From Paraburkholderia sp. NMBU_R16 (GTDB taxonomy: Bacteria; Pseudomonadota; Gammaproteobacteria; Burkholderiales; Burkholderiaceae), in assembly GCF_013282575.1 (NCBI RefSeq), contig NZ_JAAAYE010000001.1:124001-188000 (forward strand): 64,000 nucleotides of DNA. Direction: 5' to 3'. The position numbers and the translations under genes are program-made. The notes below the pieces were generated by a model, which ran no database searches, was not told the origin of the DNA, and saw only the letters and a list, made by a program, of their open reading frames with translations. Shown here in pieces: positions 25,133 to 33,556 of the stretch (within the stretch, counting starts at the first letter, position 1; every line of letters starts with the position of its first letter).

Positions 25133-26469
25133 GGTCGAATCGCCCACAGCTGCACCTCCAAGCCAGGAAAGTCACCGGAGACATGCAGCGCGATCGCGGC
25201 CGATGCCACGATCTGCGGCCACGAGTCGTCGGACGTGTCGAGCGCGAAATAGCAATAGCCGGCGTGAAAAGGCAATTGACGCGGCGCCACGGGCAATCTG
25301 CGCAAGGCGACGCCCGGCAGTTGCAGATTGACCAGATCGTGAATCCGCTCGACCGGGCCCACCTTCGTTTGCGCAGGCAGCGCCATCGAGAGCGCTTGCG
25401 TCGCCATCTCCGCCTTCACCGCGAGCACGAACTCGGCGGTCTTCAGCAGCCGTGTATCGGGCACGCGCGCGATGCTGACGCCGAACTGCGATTGCTCGAG
25501 GCCGAGCGCGACCGCCTGAGGCTCCATCACCATACTGAGCGATCGACGCAGTTCGTCGGCGAGCGGCGCGAAGGTGTCGGCGAGCGCGTCGTGACGATAA
25601 GGTGCCGGTATCGTCGCGCGCCGACCGCTCGCAGTGAAGCCCGCGAGCTCGCCCGCCAGTTGCAGCAGTTCCCGAAAGAGTGCCTCCGGATGCAAGCCCT
25701 TCACGCTCGCGAGATGCCGCATGAGCGGCTCGTTGCGATTGACGAGCTGCAGCAGCAGAAAATCGGCGATTTCGGCCGCGCCGTTGGCGCCCGGCTGAGC
25801 GAGGCGCGCGGCCAATGCGTCGCCGCGCTGCCGAAGCATGCCGGCCAGCTCGTCGATCAACGCGGCGAGTCGGCCGGCGACGCGATAATCGAGGCACGGC
25901 GGCACATATCCGCGATCGAGCACGACGCCGTTCGCTTCGCTGCACTCGACCACGCGCGCAACGCCGAGCACGGCATACGCCTGCGTCACGTCGTCGGCAA
26001 ATGCGAGCGAGAACCGCAGCTTGCCCACATCCATTTCGGTGCTTTCGCGCGAGTCCTCGTTGTTGTCGACGACGACGCAGGCTTCGCGGCGGTAGCGGGC
26101 ATAGCTCTCGTCGGCCGTCCTCTGCTCGCTCGCCATCTCCGCCACGCCGGGCCGCCTGAGCGGCAGCGCCAGCACGACCAGCGCATCGCGGCGCGTCTCG
26201 GGGATATCGAGCGGCAGCGGCAACTCGTCGTCGAGCGGCAGCACGAACGCGGTTCCGTCGGGCATGATGCCCTCGCACGCCGTCAGCGCCACCTTGCCGA
26301 GGCCCAATTGCGCCTCGTCGATGGCGAGCTTCCAAAAGCCCCACCCGTAGTGCCGCCGCGTACCCCAGCGCGAATCGATCTGACTGAGCCAGTAGCGGTC
26401 TTGCTGCTGAAGATGCTGCTGTTGCAACAGCATGCCCTCGGACCAGACCACCCGGTTATTCCACGTCAT
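25129..26469 (-). CDS. tssK: T6SS baseplate connector TssK
   Basis: This 446-residue protein begins with the family's strongly conserved WNNRVVWSEGMLLQQQHLQQQDRYW and continues with GWGFWKLAIDEAQLGLGKVAL, as in all TssK proteins. It forms trimers that join the phage-like baseplate to the TssLM membrane complex. It overlaps tssJ upstream by 14 bp and tssL downstream by 4 bp, so the three are translationally linked. No anomalies seen. Confidence 0.96.
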   Translation of the reverse strand: MTWNNRVVWSEGMLLQQQHLQQQDRYWLSQIDSRWGTRRHYGWGFWKLAIDEAQLGLGKVALTACEGIMPDGTAFVLPLDDELPLPLDIPETRRDALVVLALPLRRPGVAEMASEQRTADESYARYRREACVVVDNNEDSRESTEMDVGKLRFSLAFADDVTQAYAVLGVARVVECSEANGVVLDRGYVPPCLDYRVAGRLAALIDELAGMLRQRGDALAARLAQPGANGAAEIADFLLLQLVNRNEPLMRHLASVKGLHPEALFRELLQLAGELAGFTASGRRATIPAPYRHDALADTFAPLADELRRSLSMVMEPQAVALGLEQSQFGVSIARVPDTRLLKTAEFVLAVKAEMATQALSMALPAQTKVGPVERIHDLVNLQLPGVALRRLPVAPRQLPFHAGYCYFALDTSDDSWPQIVASAAIALHVSGDFPGLEVQLWAIRP

Positions 26470-27070
26470 GATGATCTCCCTTTCCTATCGCGTTCGGCAT
26501 CGGTCGTTCCTTTGCTCCTCCGAACATGCTCGTCGCGGCCTTCCAGACCGGACGCATCCAGCGCGTCACGAGCCCGCGTTTGGGCGCTGGACGAGCCGGT
26601 GTCGTATCGGCCAACGTCGCCGCCGAACTACCGAGCGTCGCCGTCAATTCGGCGGCGCCCGCACTGCCGAGCGGCACCGAAGCGCGCCACTTTGCATCGT
26701 CGATGCGTTCGTACGCCACCACGATGGCGACGGCGCGCGTCGCCGGATCGAGCGGACGCACGAGCGGCACCGTTTCGCCCGGGCTCACCGTGATCTCGGC
26801 GCGCCGCAGCAGCGCGCCCTCGAGCACGCGTGCATCGTGGTCGTACAGTTCGAAGAATGTCGCGCGATCGAGCGCATCTCTCGCACGCAACTCGTAGATC
26901 CGGACGATCACGGGCGTCGGACGACCCTCGTCATCGGGATTGAGTGACGGCGACGCATGAATCGTCACGGAAAGCGTCGGCTGCGAGCGCGGAACGGGAC
27001 TCGCACATCCCGCAAGGGCCACCGAAATGACGATCGTCACCGCCTGCAGGCACCGCCGAGTGCTATTCAT
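26456..27070 (-). CDS. tssJ: T6SS outer-membrane lipoprotein TssJ, with extended C terminus
   Basis: This 204-residue lipoprotein (signal and lipobox VALAGC) is followed by the TssJ beta-sandwich with TPVIVRIYELRARDALDRATFFELYDHDARVLEGALLRRAEITVSPGE. TssJ holds the TssM periplasmic domain at the outer membrane. The first 140 or so mature residues match the family. The last 40 (ADTTPARPAPKRGLVTRWMRPVWKAATSMFGGA...) are an unusual basic extension whose reading is shared with the start of tssK. ATG 27070 fits the signal peptide. Confidence 0.93.
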   Translation of the reverse strand: MNSTRRCLQAVTIVISVALAGCASPVPRSQPTLSVTIHASPSLNPDDEGRPTPVIVRIYELRARDALDRATFFELYDHDARVLEGALLRRAEITVSPGETVPLVRPLDPATRAVAIVVAYERIDDAKWRASVPLGSAGAAELTATLGSSAATLADTTPARPAPKRGLVTRWMRPVWKAATSMFGGAKERPMPNAIGKGDHHDVE

Positions 27071-27341
27071 CTGCACTCTCCCGTGCAGCCGCGGCGCACT
27101 CGCAGACGGGCAGGCGAAAAGCCTGGCGCTGAGGCGGAGCATGATCGGCGCGTGCCGCATCCCGCATCTCTCCGACGGCCTCAGCCGTCGCAGGCGTGCC
27201 GAGCCCGAGCGGGTCGCGCGCGGCCACCACGGATGCGCCACGCGCGAGAAACGGCGAACCGGCCAACAGCCGCGATGTCGAGCGCAATGGATCGACCGCG
27301 TCGACGCATTCCGGAAGCGTTGCGGTCATGGCGGGCCTCAT
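27063..27341 (-). CDS. Small unknown T6SS-operon protein, 92 aa
   Basis: A 92-residue protein coupled on both sides: its ATG overlaps the vgrG stop (ATGA at 27338-27341) and its end overlaps the tssJ start by 8 bp. A second ATG four codons in is also possible. The central part (SRLLAGSPFLARGASVVAARDPLGLGTPATAEAV) contains no signal peptide or membrane helix, and the C terminus has two cysteines (LPVCECAA). I do not recognise the family. Its place right after vgrG suits a VgrG adaptor, effector-loading or immunity-type protein, but this is only position. Confidence 0.65.
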   Translation of the reverse strand: MRPAMTATLPECVDAVDPLRSTSRLLAGSPFLARGASVVAARDPLGLGTPATAEAVGEMRDAARADHAPPQRQAFRLPVCECAAAARESADE

Positions 27342-29281
27342 TTGACGGACGAGCCGTCGTCGGCCTCGTCCGGCGCGCTCGGCGATTCGGGCGACGCATT
27401 CGCGCCCGAGCCGGCCGAGCCGCCGCTGTTCAAGCCAACGATGGGACCCGAAATCTGTACACCGGCGGGGCTGATCGCGACGAAGCTCTCCCCGACCTTG
27501 AGCGTCAGCAACGCTCTCGCTTCGATGCAAACGGTCGCACCGCCCGAAATCGAAACGAGTTCGGCGCTCGCGGCGTAGGTCATCCCGGCTTTCTGGACCA
27601 CGTTCGCCTCCGCCTGAAGCGACGCGCTGCCATCGACTTTCACGTTTTGCGAACCGATGACGCTCAGGTGTTGAGCGCCCACTTTCACCAGTTGCTTGCC
27701 GCGCACGATCGTGTGCTGCGAGCCTCCCACCCACGTGAGGTCATCCTTCTTGACGTAGGTATCGTGGCGGCCGCCGGTGTACAACAGCAGTTGCAGGTCC
27801 TTGTCGTTGAAGCGCACTTCGTTGCGCTCGGAACCTTCGATCGCCTTCGTCCGGATCGTCGAAACACCACTGTTCGCAGGCAGCTGATACGGGGTCTCGT
27901 TGGTGCTGTTGTAAACGCTGCCGACGATGAGCGGGTGGTCGGGGTCGCCGTCGAGAAAGGCGACCACCACTTCCTGCCCCACACGAGGCACGAACATCGC
28001 ACCCCATGCCTTGCCCGCCCAGCCCTGCGCCACGCGCACCCAGCATCGCTGCATGCGCTCGCCGTCTTTTGGCGGGTTGAACTGCTCCCAGTGGAACTGC
28101 ACTTTCACCTGCAGATAGGCGCTCGCAGCCGTCTGGTCGCCCTCGGGGGTGACGACGATCGCCGTTTGCAACCCCGTATGCGGGCGCGGCGTCCGCCGTT
28201 GCGGCCGGTAGGGCCGGCTCTTGCGGATAGCGACGAACTCGCAGTCGAACAGCGGCTCGGACGACGCGGCACCCGGCATCGATGCGAGCGCGTCGATCGC
28301 GCCGAGCTCGTACTCCGCTGCGACTACGAGATACTCCGCGTTTTGATCGGCGCGCGGGTAGCCCGTCAGCGAAAACGTTCCGCCGGGGTGCACGCCGCGC
28401 GCGCTGGCTCGGCCCACTGCGCGGACGGCCTGAGCCTGATGAGCCTCGACAAGCGTCTGGGCGTAGCGATGTCCGTCGCTTTGCGCGGCATAGCCGGGCG
28501 AATAGTCAGCGAGTACGTAGGCACTGCGGCCCTCCTTCGACGACGCACGTGCGAGCAAGCCCTGGTTTTCGCTCGAGCGGGCTTTCCTGAAATCGAACGC
28601 ATTCACCTCGCTCGTGCCCGCCAAAAGCTCTTCTTCGAACGACCATCGATAGACCGACTCGGTCATCGGCTGTCCCGCGGTCACCCACGGCTGAAACGAG
28701 ATCGTCCCGTAGTTCGCCATCGGCTCGTGCGCGCTCGGCGCATCGGCCAGCACCAGGATGTCCTTGCCGCCGCGATGTTCGAAGTAGTAGTAGATTCCCT
28801 CGCGCTCGAGCAGCCTGGAGAAGAAGTCGAAATCGGTCTCGCGGTACTGCGCGCAGTGCGCGAGCTTCGGATAGCTGGCGGTACATCGGTTTTCGTAATC
28901 GACGCTGTAGTCATCGAGCAGTTGGCCGACGATCTCAGGCACCGACAAATCATGAAAGAAGCGGCAGTGCGCGCCGCGCGTGAGCAACCATAGGCGCGGG
29001 CGAACCGTCGCCTGGTAGCCGACCCGATGTGTGCCGCTTTCGTCCATACCGTAATCGACGAGGCCGACACGCGCGACGATCCCATTGAATTCGCGCATGC
29101 CGCCGACGGCTTCCATCGCGAGCGAGAGCGTCGTGCCGACGAGGTCATGGGTGCCGATATCGGCAGCATCGCTCGCGAGCTCGAGCTCGAATTCGAACGG
29201 CGTGGCGAGCGCTTCGCTTCCGCGCATGCGAACCAGACGCAAGGTGTCGCCACCCACGCTGCTCTTGAGCTCGATCTCCAT
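27338..29281 (-). CDS. vgrG: T6SS spike protein VgrG (TssI)
   Basis: This 647-residue protein has a gp27-like N-terminal half (GSEALATPFEFELELAS, GIVARVGLVDYGMDE, YRETDFDFFSRLLEREGIYYYFEH) and a gp5-like OB-fold and spike region (HWEQFNPPKDGERMQRCWVRVAQGWAGKAWGAMFVPRVGQEVVVAFLDGDPDHPLIVGSVYN). It forms the trimeric puncturing tip. After the beta-helix it ends in a short serine/glycine/proline tail, with no room for a catalytic extension, so it is a structural rather than an evolved VgrG. It sits between the PAAR-like gene and the 92-residue protein. Confidence 0.97.
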   Translation of the reverse strand: MEIELKSSVGGDTLRLVRMRGSEALATPFEFELELASDAADIGTHDLVGTTLSLAMEAVGGMREFNGIVARVGLVDYGMDESGTHRVGYQATVRPRLWLLTRGAHCRFFHDLSVPEIVGQLLDDYSVDYENRCTASYPKLAHCAQYRETDFDFFSRLLEREGIYYYFEHRGGKDILVLADAPSAHEPMANYGTISFQPWVTAGQPMTESVYRWSFEEELLAGTSEVNAFDFRKARSSENQGLLARASSKEGRSAYVLADYSPGYAAQSDGHRYAQTLVEAHQAQAVRAVGRASARGVHPGGTFSLTGYPRADQNAEYLVVAAEYELGAIDALASMPGAASSEPLFDCEFVAIRKSRPYRPQRRTPRPHTGLQTAIVVTPEGDQTAASAYLQVKVQFHWEQFNPPKDGERMQRCWVRVAQGWAGKAWGAMFVPRVGQEVVVAFLDGDPDHPLIVGSVYNSTNETPYQLPANSGVSTIRTKAIEGSERNEVRFNDKDLQLLLYTGGRHDTYVKKDDLTWVGGSQHTIVRGKQLVKVGAQHLSVIGSQNVKVDGSASLQAEANVVQKAGMTYAASAELVSISGGATVCIEARALLTLKVGESFVAISPAGVQISGPIVGLNSGGSAGSGANASPESPSAPDEADDGSSVK

Positions 29282-29341
29282 ATCAGTGTCCGCCGCGGTT
29301 GAAATGTCGATTCATCGGTTTGGCGCCCGCCCATCCGGCGC

Positions 29342-29731
29342 TTACGGCACCATGGTGCGCAGGCTGCCCGCGAGGTCTATCGTGATCGCGCCCAGCCAGG
29401 TGCACATACATACGGACTCGTTCGTCAGCGCGGGAAATCCACCCACCAGTACATTCGGCGCGCCCGGCACCCAGGGCGCGACCGTCGCCGGCACACAAGG
29501 TGCGGGTGTGGGCGTGCCGAGCGCCGCCGCCGTCGCCGCGATGACCTCCGGATTCGTTGGCGCATTGCACATCCCGAACGTCGGAATGTTGATGAGCGGC
29601 TTCGAATCCATGATCGACGCGGCGGGACGTCCTTCGACGATGACCCGCGCTTGCGGCAGCACGTTGAGCACCGATGGCGCGAGACCGAACGAGCACTTCA
29701 TCATTGCACCCGCAACGACTTGCTGAGCCAT
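29342..29731 (-). CDS. DUF4280 PAAR-like spike-cap protein
   Basis: This 129-residue protein has the DUF4280 pattern: AGAMMKCSFGLAPSVLNVLP, PAASIMDSKPLINIPTFGMCNAPTNPEV, then a cysteine-containing PCVPATVAPWVPGAPNVLVGGFPALTNESVCMCTWLGAITI. DUF4280 proteins are PAAR-like tips that sharpen the VgrG spike and may carry cargo. It lies between clpV and vgrG, as expected. It consists of the domain only, with no toxin extension. The ATG at 29731 has AAGGAGAA seven bases upstream. Confidence 0.85.
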   Translation of the reverse strand: MAQQVVAGAMMKCSFGLAPSVLNVLPQARVIVEGRPAASIMDSKPLINIPTFGMCNAPTNPEVIAATAAALGTPTPAPCVPATVAPWVPGAPNVLVGGFPALTNESVCMCTWLGAITIDLAGSLRTMVP

Positions 29732-29774
29732 GAAAATTCTCCTTTCGCCAACCGATGTCGGCTGTCAGTTTCGA

Positions 29775-32525
29775 TCAGAAAAACGTGCACCGAATCGCAT
29801 CGTCAACGACAGTCACTTCCACGCGCTCGATTCGCGTTCCGCTTGTTTGCCGCGCGAGCATCGCCTGCCCGATTTCCGGCAACAGCCGTTGAGCGATGAC
29901 CGCATCGACGAGACGCGCACCACTGTCGTTTTCATCGCATCGTTCGACGATCCAGGTCACGACGACTTCGTCGAAACGCAACGCAATTGCGTGCTGGCTA
30001 TGCATCTGGTCTTGCACGCGCGCAAGCTGAAGTCCGACAATCGTGCGCAGCGCCGCTTCATCGAGCGGGTAGTACGGAATCGTCGTCATCCGGCCAAGCA
30101 GAGCCGGTGCGAATACGCCTAACAACGGGCCGCGCAGCGCCGCGGCGAGCTCCTGCTCCGAGGGCATGGACGCGGCATCGGCACAGGCGCGCATCATGAG
30201 TTCGGTTCCGACATTGGTCGTCAGCAGAATGAGCGTGTTGCGGAAATCGACCACCCGCCCTTCGCCGTCCTCCATCCAACCTTTGTCGAATACCTGATAG
30301 AACACCTCGTGCACGTCGCGATGCGCCTTCTCCACTTCGTCGAGCAGAATGACGCTGTGCGGCCGACGACGCACGGCCTCGGTGAGCACGCCACCCTCGC
30401 CATAGCCGACATATCCGGGCGGCGCGCCCTTCAACGTCGACACCGTATGCGCCTCCTGGTACTCGCTCATGTTGATCGCGATGAGGTTGTGCTCGCCCCC
30501 ATAGAGTTCGCCGGCCAGCGCAAGCGCCGTTTCGGTCTTGCCGACGCCGGACGGGCCCGCGAGCAAGAACACGCCAACGGGACGGCCGGGACGGTTGAGT
30601 CCCGCGCGAGCGGTCTGAATGCAACGTGCGACGCGCGCAGTCGCGTGAGGTTGACCGACGATGCGCGCATCGAGGCGCCGCGCGAGATCGAGCAGCGTTT
30701 CGACTTCATCGCCTACCATGCGCCCGACCGGAATACCGGTCCAATCCTGAACGACGGCGGCCACCGCATGACGGTCCACGCAGGCCATGACGAGCGGTGC
30801 GTCGCCTTGCGTGGTCCGCAGCTCGCGTTCGGCGTGGCCGAGCGCCGCGAGCGCCTCCCGCCGCGCACAGGCGGCGTGGGGCTCGTGGGTTTCGTTCACG
30901 GCTTCGCCGTCAAACGATCCTGCTTCAACCGCTTCAACAGCTTCGACCTCGTCAACCGAGTCGATCTCTTCGGGCACCTTGGACAGATCGCAAAGGCGCC
31001 GATGCAGTTCGCGTATCGTCTCGACGAGCGCGCTTTCCCGCTGCCAACGGGCGGCGAGCGCCTCGGCGGTTGCCCGTTCTGCGGCGAGACGCTCGGCCAC
31101 CGCGTTGGAACGCGCTTCGCGATCGGCACCCCAGGCCGTCTCGCGCTCGATCGACTCACGCTCCGCCTCGAGTGCCGCGATGGTTTCCCGTGCATGTTCC
31201 AGCGCCGGCGGAGTGGCATGGTGACTCGCGGCGACACGGGCGCAAACGGTATCGATGAGGCTGACCGCTTTATCAGGCAATTGCCGATCGGCGATATAGC
31301 GGGCGCTCAGCGTCACAGCCGCATGCAGCGCTTCGTCGAGCACGAGCACGCCGTGATGCGCCTCCATCGCCGGCACGAGGCCGCGTAACATCGCGAGCGC
31401 CTTCGGTTCATCGGGCTCGCGTATGACGACGGGCTGAAAACGCCTAACGAGCGCGGGGTCCTTTTCGATATATCGCTTGTATTCGGCCCACGTGGTCGCG
31501 GCAATCGTGCGCAGCGTGCCGCGCGCGAGTGCCGGCTTGAGCAGATTTGCCGCGTCGCCGGTGCCGGCGGCGCCGCCCGCGCCGATCAGCGTATGCGCCT
31601 CATCGATGAAAAGGATGACGGGCGGCTGAGCTTGCTGCGCCTCTTCAATCACCTGCCTCAAGCGCTGCTCGAACTCGCCCTTCATGCTGGCGCCGGCTTG
31701 CAGCAGCCCGACATCGAGCGCGCGCAGGCTCACGCCTCGCAAAGGCGGCGGCACGCTGCCCGACACGACGCGTTGCGCGAGCCCTTCGACGACCGCCGTC
31801 TTGCCGACACCCGCCTCCCCCGTGAGAATCGGGTTGTTCTGACGCCGCCGCAGCAAGATATCGATGATCTGACGGACTTCATCGCTGCGCCCGACGATCG
31901 GGTCGAGCTTGCCTTCGCGCGCCAACGCGGTGAAATCGACGGTGTAGCGCGCGAGCGCCTGCTGCTTGCCCATCGGCGCCGGCGCGATCGCGCCGCTCGC
32001 CTCGCCGGGCACCGCATCGATGCGCGTACCCGCTGCGCCACCAAACGCTTCCGGCGATTCCCGCAAGAGCGCGTCGAATTCGCTGGTCAACGCCTCGCAA
32101 TCGATGCGCTTGAATTCCGGCGAAATCCCGACGAGATCGCGATGGAGCGACGGCGTCTTGAGCAATCCCACGAGCAGGTGCCCCGTGCGTACTTCGTCGG
32201 CGTCGAACAGCAGCGACGCATAGACCCAGGCGCGCTCGACCGCTTCCTCGACATGCGGCGACAGATCGATGGCGCCATCGGCACCGCGCGGCAACGCATC
32301 GAGTGCTTTGGTCAGATCGCGCGCCAGCGCTGCCCTGCCCAGGCCGAAGCGGCGCACGATTCGATGCAGATCGGAATCGTGATCTTGCAGAATCTGGTGC
32401 AGCCAGTGCGCCAGTTCGACGTTAGGATTGCCGCGCAGCTTGCAAAAGACGGTGCCGCTCTCGATCGTGCGATAGGCCAGCGTGCCAAGCTTGCCGAAAA
32501 GCGCCACCCGACGAATTTCTGCCAT
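29775..32525 (-). CDS. clpV: T6SS sheath-recycling ATPase TssH (ClpV)
   Basis: This 916-residue AAA+ protein has a Clp N-domain, a first ATPase module with GEAGVGKT and LFIDEAHTLIGAGG, a coiled-coil middle region and a second module with GPSGVGKTE and VILLDEVEKAHRDVHEVFYQVFDKG. ClpV disassembles contracted TssB/TssC sheaths. Start ATG 32525 (MAEIRRVALFGKLG) is 11 bp after the tssG stop; the longer frame to 32738 lies within tssG. All Walker residues are intact. Confidence 0.96.
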   Translation of the reverse strand: MAEIRRVALFGKLGTLAYRTIESGTVFCKLRGNPNVELAHWLHQILQDHDSDLHRIVRRFGLGRAALARDLTKALDALPRGADGAIDLSPHVEEAVERAWVYASLLFDADEVRTGHLLVGLLKTPSLHRDLVGISPEFKRIDCEALTSEFDALLRESPEAFGGAAGTRIDAVPGEASGAIAPAPMGKQQALARYTVDFTALAREGKLDPIVGRSDEVRQIIDILLRRRQNNPILTGEAGVGKTAVVEGLAQRVVSGSVPPPLRGVSLRALDVGLLQAGASMKGEFEQRLRQVIEEAQQAQPPVILFIDEAHTLIGAGGAAGTGDAANLLKPALARGTLRTIAATTWAEYKRYIEKDPALVRRFQPVVIREPDEPKALAMLRGLVPAMEAHHGVLVLDEALHAAVTLSARYIADRQLPDKAVSLIDTVCARVAASHHATPPALEHARETIAALEAERESIERETAWGADREARSNAVAERLAAERATAEALAARWQRESALVETIRELHRRLCDLSKVPEEIDSVDEVEAVEAVEAGSFDGEAVNETHEPHAACARREALAALGHAERELRTTQGDAPLVMACVDRHAVAAVVQDWTGIPVGRMVGDEVETLLDLARRLDARIVGQPHATARVARCIQTARAGLNRPGRPVGVFLLAGPSGVGKTETALALAGELYGGEHNLIAINMSEYQEAHTVSTLKGAPPGYVGYGEGGVLTEAVRRRPHSVILLDEVEKAHRDVHEVFYQVFDKGWMEDGEGRVVDFRNTLILLTTNVGTELMMRACADAASMPSEQELAAALRGPLLGVFAPALLGRMTTIPYYPLDEAALRTIVGLQLARVQDQMHSQHAIALRFDEVVVTWIVERCDENDSGARLVDAVIAQRLLPEIGQAMLARQTSGTRIERVEVTVVDDAIRCTFF

Positions 32526-32536
32526 AACGAATCCCC

Positions 32537-33556
32537 TTAATGTGAGCGCGGCGTTGCAATGTCGCCGCGAAAGCGCAGCGACGGCGAACCGCCGTGCGAC
32601 GCCGAACGCGACCGGCCAAGCCAGGTCTCGCGCGCAAGACGTGTGTTTCGCGCGAGACGCATGGGCACCGGCACATCGGCGTTCAAGCGGATCTCGACGT
32701 CCCAGTCGAGCATGCCGCCGGTATAAAGACGAACCCATTCGACGAGTTCGGCGAACTGGGTCGTGCCTGGCTCCAGCACCCGGCGCGTCGCATCGTCGAC
32801 GGGACCGATGAGGATGCGCACCCCGTGCTGACGGTCCCAGATACGGCGTCCGAGCACATGTCCTCGTCCGAGCGAGACCGCGGCGCGCGATCCCAATGGA
32901 GCCAACGCCTCATCGGGCAATGCGAGCCACCGGCCCGCAAACTGCTCGATCGAAACCGGCACGCCGAAGTAAGTGGCGAGCAATGTCGCGAGCCCGCTCG
33001 CATGCCGCGTTCGCCCGGTCAGCAGGCCCCCGAAGTAAAGCAATGCCCGGGCGTCGAGACGCGTGCAGTCGCGCCGCGTCGCGTGGCCGAACCCGGCAAG
33101 GCTTCCGACGCTGCGCGCGAACGCGTCGTCGTCCGGACGATCGAGCGCAATCACGGGTTCGCTCGTCACGCGAGCCCGATAAAGCAGGCTCAGCATCCGA
33201 TGATGAAAGACGTCGAGAAATGCGGTCCATGTCGCGTCGCCGGCGCGCAACCAGCGCTCGCGAACGTACTCGGTGAAGTGCAGCGGCATGGGTCCCTGCG
33301 GACCGAGCAATCCCGTGTTGACTGCCACGCGCGGAACGCCGCCCGAGGGGGACACCCCCGCGCCTGAGATTTCCTTGCCGCGAAACGCAAGATCGGCGTT
33401 CTGACTGAGCCTCAGCGGTTCGTCGGCCGCGCGCAGTGCGCGACCGATACGCGGCTTGTCGCGGTGAGCCGCCTCGACGAGGCGCAGCGCCGCGATGAAT
33501 TCGAAGCGCGCCGCGGCGGCGCCGATGCGGCGCATGGTGGTCAGAGGATCGCGCAT
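32537..33556 (-). CDS. tssG: T6SS baseplate protein TssG
   Basis: This 339-residue protein matches TssG: RFEFIAALRLVEAAHRDKPRIGRALRAADEPLRLSQNADLAFRGKEIS, GLLGPQGPMPLHFTEYVRERWL, LDVFHHRMLSLLYRA and YFGVPVSIEQFAGRWLALPDEAL. It builds the baseplate wedge with TssE, TssF and TssK. The ATG at 33556 (MRDPLTTM) overlaps tssF by 16 bp; an ATG at 33577 would add seven residues. The C-terminal tail is arginine/serine-rich and probably disordered. Confidence 0.94.
   Translation of the reverse strand: MRDPLTTMRRIGAAAARFEFIAALRLVEAAHRDKPRIGRALRAADEPLRLSQNADLAFRGKEISGAGVSPSGGVPRVAVNTGLLGPQGPMPLHFTEYVRERWLRAGDATWTAFLDVFHHRMLSLLYRARVTSEPVIALDRPDDDAFARSVGSLAGFGHATRRDCTRLDARALLYFGGLLTGRTRHASGLATLLATYFGVPVSIEQFAGRWLALPDEALAPLGSRAAVSLGRGHVLGRRIWDRQHGVRILIGPVDDATRRVLEPGTTQFAELVEWVRLYTGGMLDWDVEIRLNADVPVPMRLARNTRLARETWLGRSRSASHGGSPSLRFRGDIATPRSH

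Noticed and set aside
27338..29281. Evolved VgrG with a toxin domain
   Set aside because: After the spike region only a short G/S/P tail remains, so there is no catalytic extension.
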